Assembly (NCBI RefSeq): GCF_002749975.1
Contig: NZ_PEIG01000008.1
Coordinates: 204,201 to 268,200, forward strand
DNA from: Gloeocapsopsis sp. IPPAS B-1203
Lineage (GTDB): Bacteria > Cyanobacteriota > Cyanobacteriia > Cyanobacteriales > Chroococcidiopsidaceae
Direction: 5' to 3'
DNA: 64,000 nt
The notes beneath the pieces are model-generated. The model ran no database searches, was not told the origin of the DNA, and saw only the letters and a program-made list of their open reading frames with translations. The translations under genes were made by a program, and so were the position numbers. Position 1 is the stretch's first letter, and every line of letters starts with the position of its first letter. Below are positions 37,027-45,670 of this stretch, in pieces.

Positions 37027-37695
37027 CTAAATATCAACCCATTTACGGAGCAAGTTAGCATGAGTTTTGCAAATGAGGTCAAATTCTGGTGTTTTACCAT
37101 ATTTCTCAAACATCACTTGTTTGGTAGTATCCAAGTCAAAGAGAATTTCTCGCTCGTTTGAATCGCGGATCAAGCTTTGTATCCAAGTAATAGCCGCAAG
37201 TCGAATTCCAGTTGTTACAGGTTCAACACGATGTAACGTTGAAGAAGGATAAGCGATCGCCGAGCCAGCAGCCAGTTTAAATGTCTGTTCGCCTAACGAA
37301 GTTTCAATAACAAGTTCACCACCTTCATAAGTATCAGGAGAACTCAGAAATAGTGTTAACGATACATCTGAGCGCATTGGCGGTATTCCCATCAATGCAT
37401 TATCTACGTGATAGCCATAGTACATTCCTGGCTCGTAGTAACTAAATAGTACTGGACGTATTACTTTTGGTCGTATGGCAGCTTGAAACAGCCGATTGCG
37501 TTGCAGTGCTTGATGCACAATCGGACGCAATTCCTGTGTTATTATGGAATCTCCTTTAAGCTGAGTATTATTTTTTACTTCTTTAGTGTGCCATCCTGCT
37601 GTTAGTTTACCATCAACAAACTCAGCAACTTTAAGTTTTGTCGTGATTTGTTCAAGTTCATCTAAAGTGAGAACTGCATCGATGCATAAAATCAT
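37027..37695 (-). CDS. Fe(II)/2-oxoglutarate dioxygenase, PKHD-type hydroxylase
   Basis: 222 residues from ATG 37695 (MILCIDAVLTLDELEQI, the usual PiuC/YbiX start); the open frame starts 11 codons earlier. The iron triad is visible as YGYHVDNALMG (HxD) and STLHRVEPV (distal His), with ITTGIRLAAITWIQS carrying the 2-oxoglutarate Arg (TGIR). PiuC-type enzymes are associated with iron or siderophore uptake in other bacteria; no such gene is adjacent here. It follows the small lipoprotein and sbcC on the same strand. Confidence 0.9.
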   Translation of the reverse strand: MILCIDAVLTLDELEQITTKLKVAEFVDGKLTAGWHTKEVKNNTQLKGDSIITQELRPIVHQALQRNRLFQAAIRPKVIRPVLFSYYEPGMYYGYHVDNALMGIPPMRSDVSLTLFLSSPDTYEGGELVIETSLGEQTFKLAAGSAIAYPSSTLHRVEPVTTGIRLAAITWIQSLIRDSNEREILFDLDTTKQVMFEKYGKTPEFDLICKTHANLLRKWVDI

Positions 37696-37763
37696 AATTG
37701 ATCCGACGTTTACTAAAAGGACAGCCAAGACGGCTATCCCACATTTAAGTAAGTTATATTGAA

Positions 37764-37982
37764 TTAGCTTTCACCACCTTCCCCAGCCTCACCAGCCTCA
37801 CCAGCCTCACCAGCTTCTCCAGCTTCTCCACCAGGAACAACAGGTTGAGTTTGTGTTGGTTCTCCAACTTCACCGGCTTCACCAGCTTCTCCACCAGGAG
37901 TTGTCCCACCATTACAAGCTGAAACAGTTGCAGCTAGCCCAAGTGCAAGAAACATTTCAATTGCTCTAGAACGCACGATCAA
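37764..37982 (-). CDS. small lipoprotein with Gly-Glu-Ala repeats
   Basis: 72 residues. A signal peptide (MFLALGLAATVSAC) ends in a plausible lipobox VSAC, giving a mature lipoprotein of about 50 residues starting with Cys. The mature part is nearly all low complexity: two blocks of (GEA) repeats separated by GEPTQTQPVVPGG. It is therefore acidic, flexible and surface-tethered. No homologous family is known to me. The repeats are encoded by 9-bp tandem units. It lies 48 bp after sbcC on the same strand. ATG choice among 37982 and an internal ATG is unclear. Confidence 0.6.
   Translation of the reverse strand: MIVRSRAIEMFLALGLAATVSACNGGTTPGGEAGEAGEVGEPTQTQPVVPGGEAGEAGEAGEAGEAGEGGES
37783..37827. 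repeat. 9-bp tandem repeat coding for Gly-Glu-Ala units
   Basis: Five consecutive 9-bp units: CCAGCCTCA three times, then CCAGCTTCT twice (plus strand), inside the lipoprotein gene. Copy number may vary between strains through slippage. Confidence 0.85.
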
Positions 37983-38030
37983 TACTCCTCAAATTAAAAT
38001 ATCTGTATTATCTCAATAGATTGCAATATT

Positions 38031-41000
38031 TTAAATTGCTAAACTTAGGCGAGATCCATTTTGGGTTTTAGCAACTTCAATTCGAGCTTGAAAAGCTTCT
38101 TTAAAGTAAGGCATATGCGTCACTGTGAGAATACAGGCAAAATCATTGGCGATCGCATTGATTGCCGCAATTAAGCGATCGCACCCTTCTTGATCTTGAG
38201 TACCAAAGCCTTCATCAATAATGAGTAATTGTAGCGCTGCACCTGCTCGTTGGGCGAGAAGTTTCGCTAATGCAAGGCGAATTGCAAAGTTAATCCGAAA
38301 CGCTTCTCCTCCTGAGTAAGTCTCATATGGTCTTGTACCGCGTGCATCGGCAATAAGAATATCAAGCGTATCGATCATTTTAGTTGCTTTTTTCCTCGTG
38401 CCACTTCGTCCAGCTTTTTGAGTCACAAATTGGACGTGAAGTTGATTTGCGCTTAACCGTGCCAAAAGTTGATTAGTTTCAGCTTCGAGTTGCGGTAAGA
38501 CATTTTCAATCATCAATGCTTGAATGCCATTTTTCCCGAAGGCTTGTGCTAGTTCTTGATAAACGCGCTGCTGTTGTTTTGTCGCTTGCAGTTGTTGTTG
38601 TCCGTGTTGATATTGTGCTTGTAATTCTTCAAGTTGATTGAATTGTTGTTGAAGTTGTCCTAAATGACTGAGTTGATCGTCAAGCTGTCGTCTGCGTAGC
38701 GCTAGTTGCTCTTCTAAAGCTTGAATTGCAACTGTAGGTAAAGGCGTTTGTTCAAGTTGCTGAGTCAAGGATTCCATTTGGGCAATTAAAACTTGACGTT
38801 CAGCTGATCGAGATTGAATTGCTTCTTTGAGATCTTGCGATCGCGCTTGCAATTGCGGATACTGCTCTTGAGCATTTTTCAGTTGTTGATAGCGAACTTG
38901 CCACGTTTGAGCCTTACGTAATGCTCCTCTAGTGGCGTTGTGTTGTTCGGGTGCGTAGTTAATGATCTTGATGCGTTCTTCTAACTCAGCAATTTGTCTG
39001 GCACATTCAGAATAAGTTTGCTGCTCGACAATTTTTTGATTTAATTGCTCAATTTGGGCTTGAATTTGAGGTTGACGTTGTAAAATTTGTGACAGTCGTT
39101 TTTGAGCATCTTTTAATTGTCCCTGGCGAATTTCTGCCCACCGCCACCGTTCTATTTCACTGCGGGCTAAAGCATGGTCTTTCTCGTTGTAGTTTAACTG
39201 TTGTAATTGTTGCTCGATTTGCTGCAATTCTGCTTGTTTATCCAACGCATAGTCATTTTGCGTTAGCGATCGCTCTAGTTGTTGTTTTTCAGTTACAATC
39301 TGCTGCAAGCGGCGTTGTACGTCGTCTGTTGCTTCAAGTTGGGCGGCGAGTTGTCCGCGTTGTTCTCTCAAAGCATCGTAGCCTGCAAGTTCTTGCGAAA
39401 TTTCGCGATATTCTTGACGCAATACCTGAATTTCACGATCAGACACTGCCATTTGTTCGCGGATAACCCAGAATTGTTGTTGAATCTCCTGTTGTTCGCT
39501 TTGGGTTTTTTCGACAACTTTTTGCCAATGGTGTTCAGTTAAAGGGCGATCGCACAGTGGACAAGTTGCATCAGGATTTTGCAGCATTTGCAGTTTTTGC
39601 TCTAGTTCGCCCATCTGCTTTTCATAATCGCGCTGATGCGCTTGTAGGCGTTCCATAAAATGACGCCGTTCTTGTCCTTTTTCGCGGACTCTTTCCAGGT
39701 AAACGCGCTTTTTCTCTAGTTGATCGAGTTGTACCGCCACATCCATCACCGCTTGCTGCAATTGCGGTTGGCGTTGCTGTTGATGGGTAAGTTGATGTTC
39801 GGAAGTTTGTAGTTCTTCGAGTCGCGCCTGAAGTCGCGCTTGTACCCTTTCGAGTTGTGTTTGAATTGTGGTGCGGTATTGTAATAGTGGTGTGACTTGG
39901 AGTTGCAACTGATCCAACTGTACTAATCGATTGCGGGCGGTGGCAAGTTGTGCTAACCCTGTTTCAACTTCAGCAGATTTCTGTAACGTGTGCTGAATTT
40001 CTTGTTCTTGCTGTTGTAAAGCTGCAAATTGTGCTTCGGCGTGTTGCAATGCAGAGCGAACTTCATTAACTTGCTGCGTGAGTTGCTGCTGCAAGTGCTG
40101 GAGTTGCAAAGTAGTGCGAGAATGTTCTTGGAATTTAGCTGAAAGGCTTTCTTCATCTGCTTGCAAGCTTTCGTACTTAGCGTAGCCTGCATGAATCTCA
40201 TCAGTGTGACTGAGAACTTCCTCAATTGCTGATAATTGTTCATTGATAGCACGACGTTCTTCTGCTAAGCGATCGCTGTCTTGTGTCAAATTTTGATACT
40301 GCTGTTGCAGAAATCCTAGCTGTTGTTCCCAGGTTTGGCGTTGGTGTTGAACGACTTGTAAACTTTGCAGTTGAATTGTATCAAAAGCTTGCTGTTGTTG
40401 CAGTTGATTGTGTTGTGCTTCTAATTGTGCGCGATCTGATGCGATCGCATCTTTTTGTTGCAACTGATTTTGCATTCCTGCTAAAGTCCGTTCAAGTTCT
40501 TCTGCTTTGCCTTTTAGCGATCGCGATAAATCTTTTGCTCTTTCTTCTAAATCGTCATACTGATTGAGTTTCAGTAACTCAGCTAAAATTTCTTTACGCT
40601 CAGTCGGACGTTTGAGCATAAATTCATCTGCACGCCCTTGACGAAGATACGCTGAATTAATAAAAGTATCGTAATCAAGCTTGATATGTTCCAGAATTAA
40701 TTGCTGTGTTGCTCTAACACCTCGTTCTGTCAAAGCCCGAAAGCCATTCGGCGTTGCAATTTGAAACTCTAACGAACTACTTTGCCCGCGATGGCGAGTC
40801 CGAATCACGCGATATTGCTGTTGGTTACTTGTAAAAATAAAATCTACTTGAACTTCTTTAGCTCCTGTATGGATGATATCGTCTTCAGCAGCAGCACGAC
40901 TTTGTCCCCATACTGCCCAAGTCATTGCTTCAAGTAAGGAAGATTTGCCTGCACCATTAGAACCACAAATGCAAGCAATATGCAGCCCCGAAAAGTCAAG

Positions 41001-41054
41001 GGTGACATCGCGGTAGCTCAAGAAATTTTTCAGTGTTAGTTGAACTGGAATCAT
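38031..41054 (-). CDS. sbcC: DNA double-strand break repair ATPase/nuclease subunit SbcC (Rad50-like)
   Basis: 1007 residues. SMC/Rad50 architecture: N-terminal Walker A (CGSNGAGKSSLLEAMTWAVWG), two long coiled-coil arms rich in Gln/Leu, a zinc-hook CPLC near residue 496 (DATCPLCDRPL), and a C-terminal half with the ABC signature TYSGGEAFRINFAIRLALAKLL and Walker B LLIIDEGFGTQD. It works with the SbcD nuclease on hairpins and broken ends. No sbcD lies in the window. A small lipoprotein gene follows on the same strand. Confidence 0.94.
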   Translation of the reverse strand: MIPVQLTLKNFLSYRDVTLDFSGLHIACICGSNGAGKSSLLEAMTWAVWGQSRAAAEDDIIHTGAKEVQVDFIFTSNQQQYRVIRTRHRGQSSSLEFQIATPNGFRALTERGVRATQQLILEHIKLDYDTFINSAYLRQGRADEFMLKRPTERKEILAELLKLNQYDDLEERAKDLSRSLKGKAEELERTLAGMQNQLQQKDAIASDRAQLEAQHNQLQQQQAFDTIQLQSLQVVQHQRQTWEQQLGFLQQQYQNLTQDSDRLAEERRAINEQLSAIEEVLSHTDEIHAGYAKYESLQADEESLSAKFQEHSRTTLQLQHLQQQLTQQVNEVRSALQHAEAQFAALQQQEQEIQHTLQKSAEVETGLAQLATARNRLVQLDQLQLQVTPLLQYRTTIQTQLERVQARLQARLEELQTSEHQLTHQQQRQPQLQQAVMDVAVQLDQLEKKRVYLERVREKGQERRHFMERLQAHQRDYEKQMGELEQKLQMLQNPDATCPLCDRPLTEHHWQKVVEKTQSEQQEIQQQFWVIREQMAVSDREIQVLRQEYREISQELAGYDALREQRGQLAAQLEATDDVQRRLQQIVTEKQQLERSLTQNDYALDKQAELQQIEQQLQQLNYNEKDHALARSEIERWRWAEIRQGQLKDAQKRLSQILQRQPQIQAQIEQLNQKIVEQQTYSECARQIAELEERIKIINYAPEQHNATRGALRKAQTWQVRYQQLKNAQEQYPQLQARSQDLKEAIQSRSAERQVLIAQMESLTQQLEQTPLPTVAIQALEEQLALRRRQLDDQLSHLGQLQQQFNQLEELQAQYQHGQQQLQATKQQQRVYQELAQAFGKNGIQALMIENVLPQLEAETNQLLARLSANQLHVQFVTQKAGRSGTRKKATKMIDTLDILIADARGTRPYETYSGGEAFRINFAIRLALAKLLAQRAGAALQLLIIDEGFGTQDQEGCDRLIAAINAIANDFACILTVTHMPYFKEAFQARIEVAKTQNGSRLSLAI

Positions 41055-41246
41055 CTAGGCTATAGCGCCACACTTGGAATATATCTAAGAAATAACAGTA
41101 CATTTGCACTGTTGCCTAGTCTATCCACGAGAATATTAGGTTTCTAGCCTTCCAGTCATTACCTTTACGATTCTTAATATTTTGTGTCGATATTGGGATT
41201 TTTTAGAATTGACTGAATCCCAGTACAAATTGATAAATACTTTGTT

Positions 41247-41632
41247 CCAGTAGCACTCAGTTCATCTTTGTTCTATGCACTTGGCGTTCTAAGTAGTCGT
41301 ACTCTAGCTAGGAAATGTCATCTTCTGCAATCGCTGACGGTTGGGTTTAGTGCTGGCACTCTTATTCTATTACCTTTTGCATTAGGGACTGGAGTTGGTT
41401 GATTTTACTTTATTTGGGAATTGTACCCACTGCCCTAGCTTACTTACTCTACTTCAGCGGAATTCGCCATACAACAGCAACCATTGCTAGTATTGCTACT
41501 CTACTTGAACCATTAACCGCAACTATACTCGCTTGGTGGTTTTTTGGCGAGCAAATCGGTGCAATTGGGTTACTGGGTGCAGCAATGTTAGTGATTGCAA
41601 GTGGACTACTGTATTTAGAAAATATCCGATGA
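41247..41632 (+). pseudogene. EamA/DMT-family transporter remnant, frameshifted and 5' truncated
   Basis: From 41247 the frame reads PVALSSSLFYALGVLSSRTLA and continues as EamA-like protein to a TGA at 41400-41402. The match resumes in another frame from 41399 (ILLYLGIVPTALAYLLYFSG ... GAAMLVIASGLLYLEN). Adding one G after GGTTG near 41401 would restore GVGWILLYLG, which fits the family, so a single-base deletion explains the break. The N-terminal half (about 150 residues of a 300-residue transporter) is missing upstream. An intact EamA gene lies at 58657. Confidence 0.75.
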
Positions 41633-41677
41633 TGAGATGTAGGGTAGGCATCTCGCCTGCCCGCGATTTTGTTAGTA

Positions 41678-41699
41678 CTTGACACTTATTAGTGTCAAG
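41678..41699. terminator. perfect hairpin after the EamA remnant
   Basis: CTTGACACT-TATT-AGTGTCAAG, a 9-bp perfect stem with a 4-base loop. There is no T-tract, so it may be a rho-independent-like structure or part of a dispersed repeat (a GGGTAGGCATCTCGCCTGCCC-like phrase lies just before it). Confidence 0.4.
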
Positions 41700-41906
41700 C
41701 GTAATTACTCGGAAAATTAACAAAAGACGACATATCTGAGCAAAGTATACCTCTAGATAGAAGAAAAAAGCATTACTCCAGACAGAGCTGAATGAGCGAT
41801 CGCAGAAGTTATTCTAAAAGCAATCCAAAAGATGAGTATCAAAAAATACTAAAAACTCAGTAAATTCCGAAGTCATACATTTCTGTGAGAGAGTAACTTT
41901 AAAACT

Positions 41907-42560
41907 ATGTCTACCAACCCTAACGATTACAAAAGCTATAACCGCGAACGCCAAGAGACCCACACTGATACAAATGGAAATACCCACACTAACGTCACGC
42001 GTACAAACGAAACATTGAGTGGTGGTGCTTCTAATGCTGAAGCTTACCGCGAAGGCTATGTTCAAGGTCAAGTATCAGAAAATCTTTACCAAGAAGAAGT
42101 TTTAGCTGTAAGAGACAACGAAAATGCTTCCCGTGGCTTGTTACTTGGTATTCTCCTTGCTTCACTAGCAGCTTTAACAGCGGGCGGAATTTGGTTACTC
42201 AATCAACGTGATGAACCTGTTCCTACAAATGTTATTGTTCCAGCGCCTAACAGCGAACCATCACCATTACCAACTCCAGCACCTGAGAACCAAACAACAA
42301 TTATTGACAGAGTGAGAGAAGTCCCCGTTCCGGTTCCAGTTCCGCAACCACAAGCCCCAGCCCCAGAAGCACCAGACGTCAATATTACACTTCCTAGTCC
42401 TGCTGCACCAGCACCAATAACTCAGCCAGAATCTACACAATCGCAACCACAAGACAGCAGTACAACTTCTACACCAGAGACACAAAGTAGTGAGACAACT
42501 AATTCAACTGAGGACTCAACAGATAGCACTTCTGAAGCAGGTAACACTAGTGCTCAGTAA
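41907..42560 (+). CDS. hypothetical membrane protein with Pro/Ser/Thr-rich tail
   Basis: 217 residues of unknown family. The first ~70 residues are polar, with a Thr/Asn-rich stretch (ETHTDTNGNTHTNVTRTNET). One transmembrane helix follows (LLLGILLASLAALTAGGIWLL, about 78-98). The rest is low-complexity Pro/Ala then Ser/Thr/Gln (VPVPVPQPQAPAPEAP, SSTTSTPETQSSETTNSTED), probably an exposed flexible tail. Codon use and frame length support a real gene. Confidence 0.65.
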   Translation: MSTNPNDYKSYNRERQETHTDTNGNTHTNVTRTNETLSGGASNAEAYREGYVQGQVSENLYQEEVLAVRDNENASRGLLLGILLASLAALTAGGIWLLNQRDEPVPTNVIVPAPNSEPSPLPTPAPENQTTIIDRVREVPVPVPVPQPQAPAPEAPDVNITLPSPAAPAPITQPESTQSQPQDSSTTSTPETQSSETTNSTEDSTDSTSEAGNTSAQ

Positions 42561-42807
42561 TTAATCTTTGACAGTTTATAAGAGTTGGTATGTAAGGTTC
42601 TTTTCTTACTTGAAAAGGACTTTTATCTTTTTATTGAGTTTTACTCTAGAGTAAACCACCGATATTGCTTATTTTTAATTAATTGTAGCGATCGCGTTTT
42701 AATCGTTTGCTCCCTGAGCAATCTGTTTATCTACCAAATACAAATAGTAATCTTCACCCTGAACAATACTTTTATTTGTTTTATTTTTTTGAGTAACATT
42801 TAAAATT

Positions 42808-43395
42808 TTATTTACTTTTTTTGCTCAGCTCATGATTAACAACTAAAACTGTAGTATTCTGTTGAAGAACTACCTTTTCTAACCTATAGTAAATTCTGTC
42901 TCATCTCAATTTTCTCTCTGATTTCAATTAATAAAACCTCTCAAGCGATCGCTCTCTAAATAATATTTTGGTTTAGTAGGGCAACCAGAGGAGCTACTGC
43001 ATAATTTTACTACCAGAAATTAAATACTGATTTAGATCTTGACTCTTGATAACTTGGTCAACTTCTTTGCTAGCAGAAAATGGATGTAATAAATCCATAG
43101 TATAAGTAAACATAATGACCAACACATCAATACACAAAATAATCATGAAAACTAGTTGTTTATATTTATTGAAAAACTTAGTTAGTCTATTAATGCCGCT
43201 GTTAAAAGAATATTGTCTAGGGTAATAGCAAGCAAGCTATAAGCATACTATAAATAAAATAAATAAGTGTCTGTTGATTCTGATCCTATTTCACGAAAAA
43301 TCTGATCCCAATACTTTTGTGCAGCTAAAAAACAACTGTGAGGTCGATATAATTTAAGTATAATTGCGTAATAAGTTCAAGTTACTGATTGTGAT
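42808..43395 (-). pseudogene. decayed polytopic membrane protein gene (multiple stops and frameshifts)
   Basis: On the minus strand this apparently empty spacer reads as coherent protein across frames. From about 43395: KLYRPHSCFLAAQKYWDQIF; then, after a frameshift, RHLFILFIVCL, a TAG at 43239-43237 where Trp is expected, LACYYPRQYSFN; a hydrophobic helix; DLLHPFSASKEVDQVIKSQ; a frameshift near 43000 (YAVAPLVALLNQNI); RLRGFIN, a TGA at 42926-42924 in a Trp position, NQRE; and finally VVLQQNTTVLVVNHELSKKS to the stop at 42808. Two of the stops differ from TGG by one base. It looks like the C-terminal ~190 residues of a larger membrane protein. Family assignment was not possible. Confidence 0.6.
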
Positions 43396-43499
43396 AGTTG
43401 CCCTAACAAGTTGCGATCGCTGTAATGTGTAGATAGATTAAGCGGTAAAATAACCTTGATAAATAGATCAGCTAACCTTATAAATAGAGAGATGCAAGT

Positions 43500-43937
43500 A
43501 TGACCTTAGCAGTTGGTACTGATGCTCCTACTTTTACCGCCAAAGATACAAATGGCAACACTGTCTCGCTATCTGACTTTGCAGGTAAAACGGTTGTTTT
43601 GTACTTCTATCCTAAAGACGACACCCCTGGATGTACTAAACAAGCTTGTAGCTTTCGCGATGCCCAACCCGATTATCAAAACAAGGATATTGTTGTTTTG
43701 GGTGTAAGCAAAGATGACGAAGCTTCCCACCAGCAATTTACGCAGAAGTATAATTTGAATTTTCCGTTATTGGCAGATACGGACGGATCAATTATCAAGG
43801 CTTATGATGTAGACGGTGGCGGTTATGCTAAGCGCGTCACTTATGTCATTGATCCTCAGGGTAAAATCGCTCATATAGATAGTGCAGTGAATACGACAAC
43901 TCACGCGAGCGATGTTCTCACAGCATTGGGACTTTAA
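43500..43937 (+). CDS. bcp: peroxiredoxin Q/BCP, thiol-dependent peroxidase
   Basis: 145 residues. AhpC/TSA fold with the peroxidatic and resolving Cys five residues apart (PKDDTPGCTKQACSFRD), which defines the PrxQ/BCP class. The Thr and Arg of the active site are present (TPGC; later AKRVTYVIDPQG). It reduces hydrogen peroxide and organic hydroperoxides with thioredoxin as electron donor, in the cytoplasm or thylakoid-associated. It lies alone, upstream of a repeat element. Confidence 0.94.
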   Translation: MTLAVGTDAPTFTAKDTNGNTVSLSDFAGKTVVLYFYPKDDTPGCTKQACSFRDAQPDYQNKDIVVLGVSKDDEASHQQFTQKYNLNFPLLADTDGSIIKAYDVDGGGYAKRVTYVIDPQGKIAHIDSAVNTTTHASDVLTALGL

Positions 43938-43940
43938 TAC

Positions 43941-44095
43941 AGACATCTTGCACGAAAAGAATTGCGAATTTATTCGCTTTTCGGTAGACAAAAAGCCCAC
44001 CTCCGTGGACTACACCTCTCAAACCTCTAATTTTTAGTACACTTCGTTTGGGTAGGAAGGCGCAGGGCATCTACAATTCGTGCAGGAGACTAATC
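43941..44095. repeat. dispersed palindromic element downstream of the peroxiredoxin gene
   Basis: TGCACGAA (43949-43956) and TTCGTGCA (44077-44084) are exact inverted repeats bounding about 120 bp. The interior holds the 17-mer shared with 35294-35310 (here 43997-44013, opposite strand) and the 14-mer CAAAAAGCCCACCT (43989-44002), which recurs at 46773-46786. Size and structure resemble a small non-autonomous dispersed repeat. Confidence 0.6.
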
Positions 44096-44109
44096 TTAAT
44101 ACGTAAAAT

Positions 44110-44139
44110 AGCCACAAAGATGTTTTATGCTTTGTGGCT
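44110..44139. terminator. bidirectional hairpin terminator
   Basis: AGCCACAAAG (44110-44119) and CTTTGTGGCT (44130-44139) form a perfect 10-bp stem with a 10-base loop between the convergent peroxiredoxin and secreted-protein genes. On the minus strand the stem is followed by a moderately T-rich run. Confidence 0.6.
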
Positions 44140-44164
44140 TCTCAATAGTACTACTACGGAGAAT

Positions 44165-44545
44165 CTAATTTTCTAAACGAATTACTGGCGCTGAGTTAGC
44201 TGGAGTAACTTGCTGCTGTTGATTAGATTGTTGCATCAACTGTCTTTGCCGTTCGCGAAATGCATCTGCTGCCGAATTGATATTCTGATTTTGTTCATTG
44301 GCATATTCGTTTGGATCGCGCATAGTGCCTAGCTGAGCGCGATGAATCAGGTCAAACATACCCCATGAATCATCCGTATTCTGGCTAGAAAAGGGATCGT
44401 TGTTACGTTCTCTTCTAAAAATTTCTTGGGGATCGGCACTATTAGTTACTTGCGCCAAGCTAGGTTGAGGAACTAGCAATGCTAGACCAACTCCAGCTAC
44501 TGTCCCTAACATAATTTGAGTCAGCAAGATGCGTGGTATTTTCAT
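44165..44545 (-). CDS. hypothetical secreted protein
   Basis: 126 residues. Signal peptide with hydrophobic core and Ala-x-Ala-like end (LLTQIMLGTVAGVGLALLVPQPSLAQ). The mature part is polar (DPQEIFRRERNNDPFSSQNTDDSWGMFDLIHRAQLG) with a Gln-rich end. It resembles short conserved cyanobacterial exported proteins, but I know no function. It lies 38 bp downstream of the ABC-2 permease gene on the same strand. Confidence 0.65.
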   Translation of the reverse strand: MKIPRILLTQIMLGTVAGVGLALLVPQPSLAQVTNSADPQEIFRRERNNDPFSSQNTDDSWGMFDLIHRAQLGTMRDPNEYANEQNQNINSAADAFRERQRQLMQQSNQQQQVTPANSAPVIRLEN

Positions 44546-44583
44546 AATCTTGATGGGGTAAACACTGTTGTGATGCTTATATC

Positions 44584-45480
44584 TTACGCAAGTGACTTGC
44601 GCAATAGTGGTTGAATACTAAGTAAAGCAACAAGGCTGAAGCCAAGTAATACTAGCAACGCTCCACCAAAAGTAATTGTTCCCCAAGGTGCTTGCATAAC
44701 GACACTGCTGAAGTTCCAATTGCTATGAGTGTAAAGATAGCGAATTGGTTCAATTGCATAACTCAGAGGATTCAACGTTGCTACGACTTGTAGCCATTTT
44801 GGCATGAATGATAGAGGCGCTAGGGCAGTACTGGCAAATAACAATGGCAAGTTCGTTACAAAAATGACAGCAATTAATTCAATATGACCAGGTAAAGCAA
44901 AAGCTAAACCTAAACTTAAAGCTGTCACACCTAAAGCAAGTAAAAAGACTACAAGTGTAATTACACTCAACCCTGCTACATCAGGTAGTCCAGCGCCCAG
45001 AAAGGCTGCTGCCGTAACAATAACAGCAGCTTGCAGTAAACTTTGCGTAATAATAAAGATTGCGGAAGCTAAAACAATTGAAAATCGAGAGGCTAATGGT
45101 GCCACAAGTAAACGATTTAAAAAGCCAAACTCGCGGTCAAACATCACTGGTAATCCAGCATTGAGTGCGCCAGCAAAAGCAGTAAAAACAATAATGCCCG
45201 CACCAAGAAACTGTGCATAACTTTGGCTTGTACCAAACAATCCTTGAGGAGCATTTTGAAATAGGGCACCAAAGAGAATCAACCACATGACTGGCTGAAT
45301 AATTCCAGCAACTAACGTTGAGGGGCGTCGTTGCAACTGAATAAACAGCCGGCGAGTTAAAGCAAGTGTTTCTTGAACTATTTCACTTAAAAAATTGGGA
45401 GTAGCATCTGTATTAAGTTGCGGTGATGCTATTTGCTGCCAATTAATTTCCGATTTAGGAGGTGTAACAGTACCACTCAT
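44584..45480 (-). CDS. ABC-2 type transporter permease (DrrB-like)
   Basis: 298 residues. After a ~40-residue cytoplasmic start come six transmembrane helices of the ABC-2 family, with QRRPSTLVAGIIQPVMWLILFGALF, DREFGFLNRLLVAPLASRFSIVLA (the conserved cytoplasmic coupling region) and VATLNPLSYAIEPIRYLY. It pairs with the ATPase at 45671. This pair sits next to ctaB and ctaA, a neighbourhood I recall from several cyanobacteria, so a link to heme or oxidase assembly is possible (inference). The substrate is unknown. Confidence 0.88.
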   Translation of the reverse strand: MSGTVTPPKSEINWQQIASPQLNTDATPNFLSEIVQETLALTRRLFIQLQRRPSTLVAGIIQPVMWLILFGALFQNAPQGLFGTSQSYAQFLGAGIIVFTAFAGALNAGLPVMFDREFGFLNRLLVAPLASRFSIVLASAIFIITQSLLQAAVIVTAAAFLGAGLPDVAGLSVITLVVFLLALGVTALSLGLAFALPGHIELIAVIFVTNLPLLFASTALAPLSFMPKWLQVVATLNPLSYAIEPIRYLYTHSNWNFSSVVMQAPWGTITFGGALLVLLGFSLVALLSIQPLLRKSLA

Positions 45481-45514
45481 AATAGTTTTAGATTTGAGAT
45501 TATAAAATTGATGA

Positions 45515-45670
45515 AGAAGGGATCAGGGGTCGGAGGTCAGAGTTGAATCCAGAAGGGAGCGATCGCTGTTTGCTTCCAATCTTTATAAAGTAACTATCAT
45601 CAAAATTAAAACTTCTCTTCTGCGCCATTGAATTACCCTGATCTCCGACCTCTGACCTCTGACCTCTTCT
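45515..45670. repeat. intergenic GGTCGGAGGTCAGAG / CTGACCTCTGACC phrase repeats
   Basis: Near 45527 the phrase GGTCGGAGGTCAGAG occurs. Near 45645-45665 the imperfect reverse complement (CTCCGACCTCTGACCTCTGACC) follows. A related CCCTGACCCCTGACTC phrase lies at 49069-49084. These are simple dispersed phrases common in cyanobacterial spacers. Confidence 0.5.

Noticed and set aside
39089..39542. plus-strand frames inside sbcC
   Set aside because: Shadow frames of the Gln/Leu-rich coiled coil on the other strand.
42585..42803. 72-codon plus-strand frame in the spacer after the hypothetical membrane protein gene
   Set aside because: Composition is Phe/Ile/Cys-rich as expected from AT-rich noncoding DNA, with no ribosome binding site, and it stands directly beside the remnant read on the other strand.
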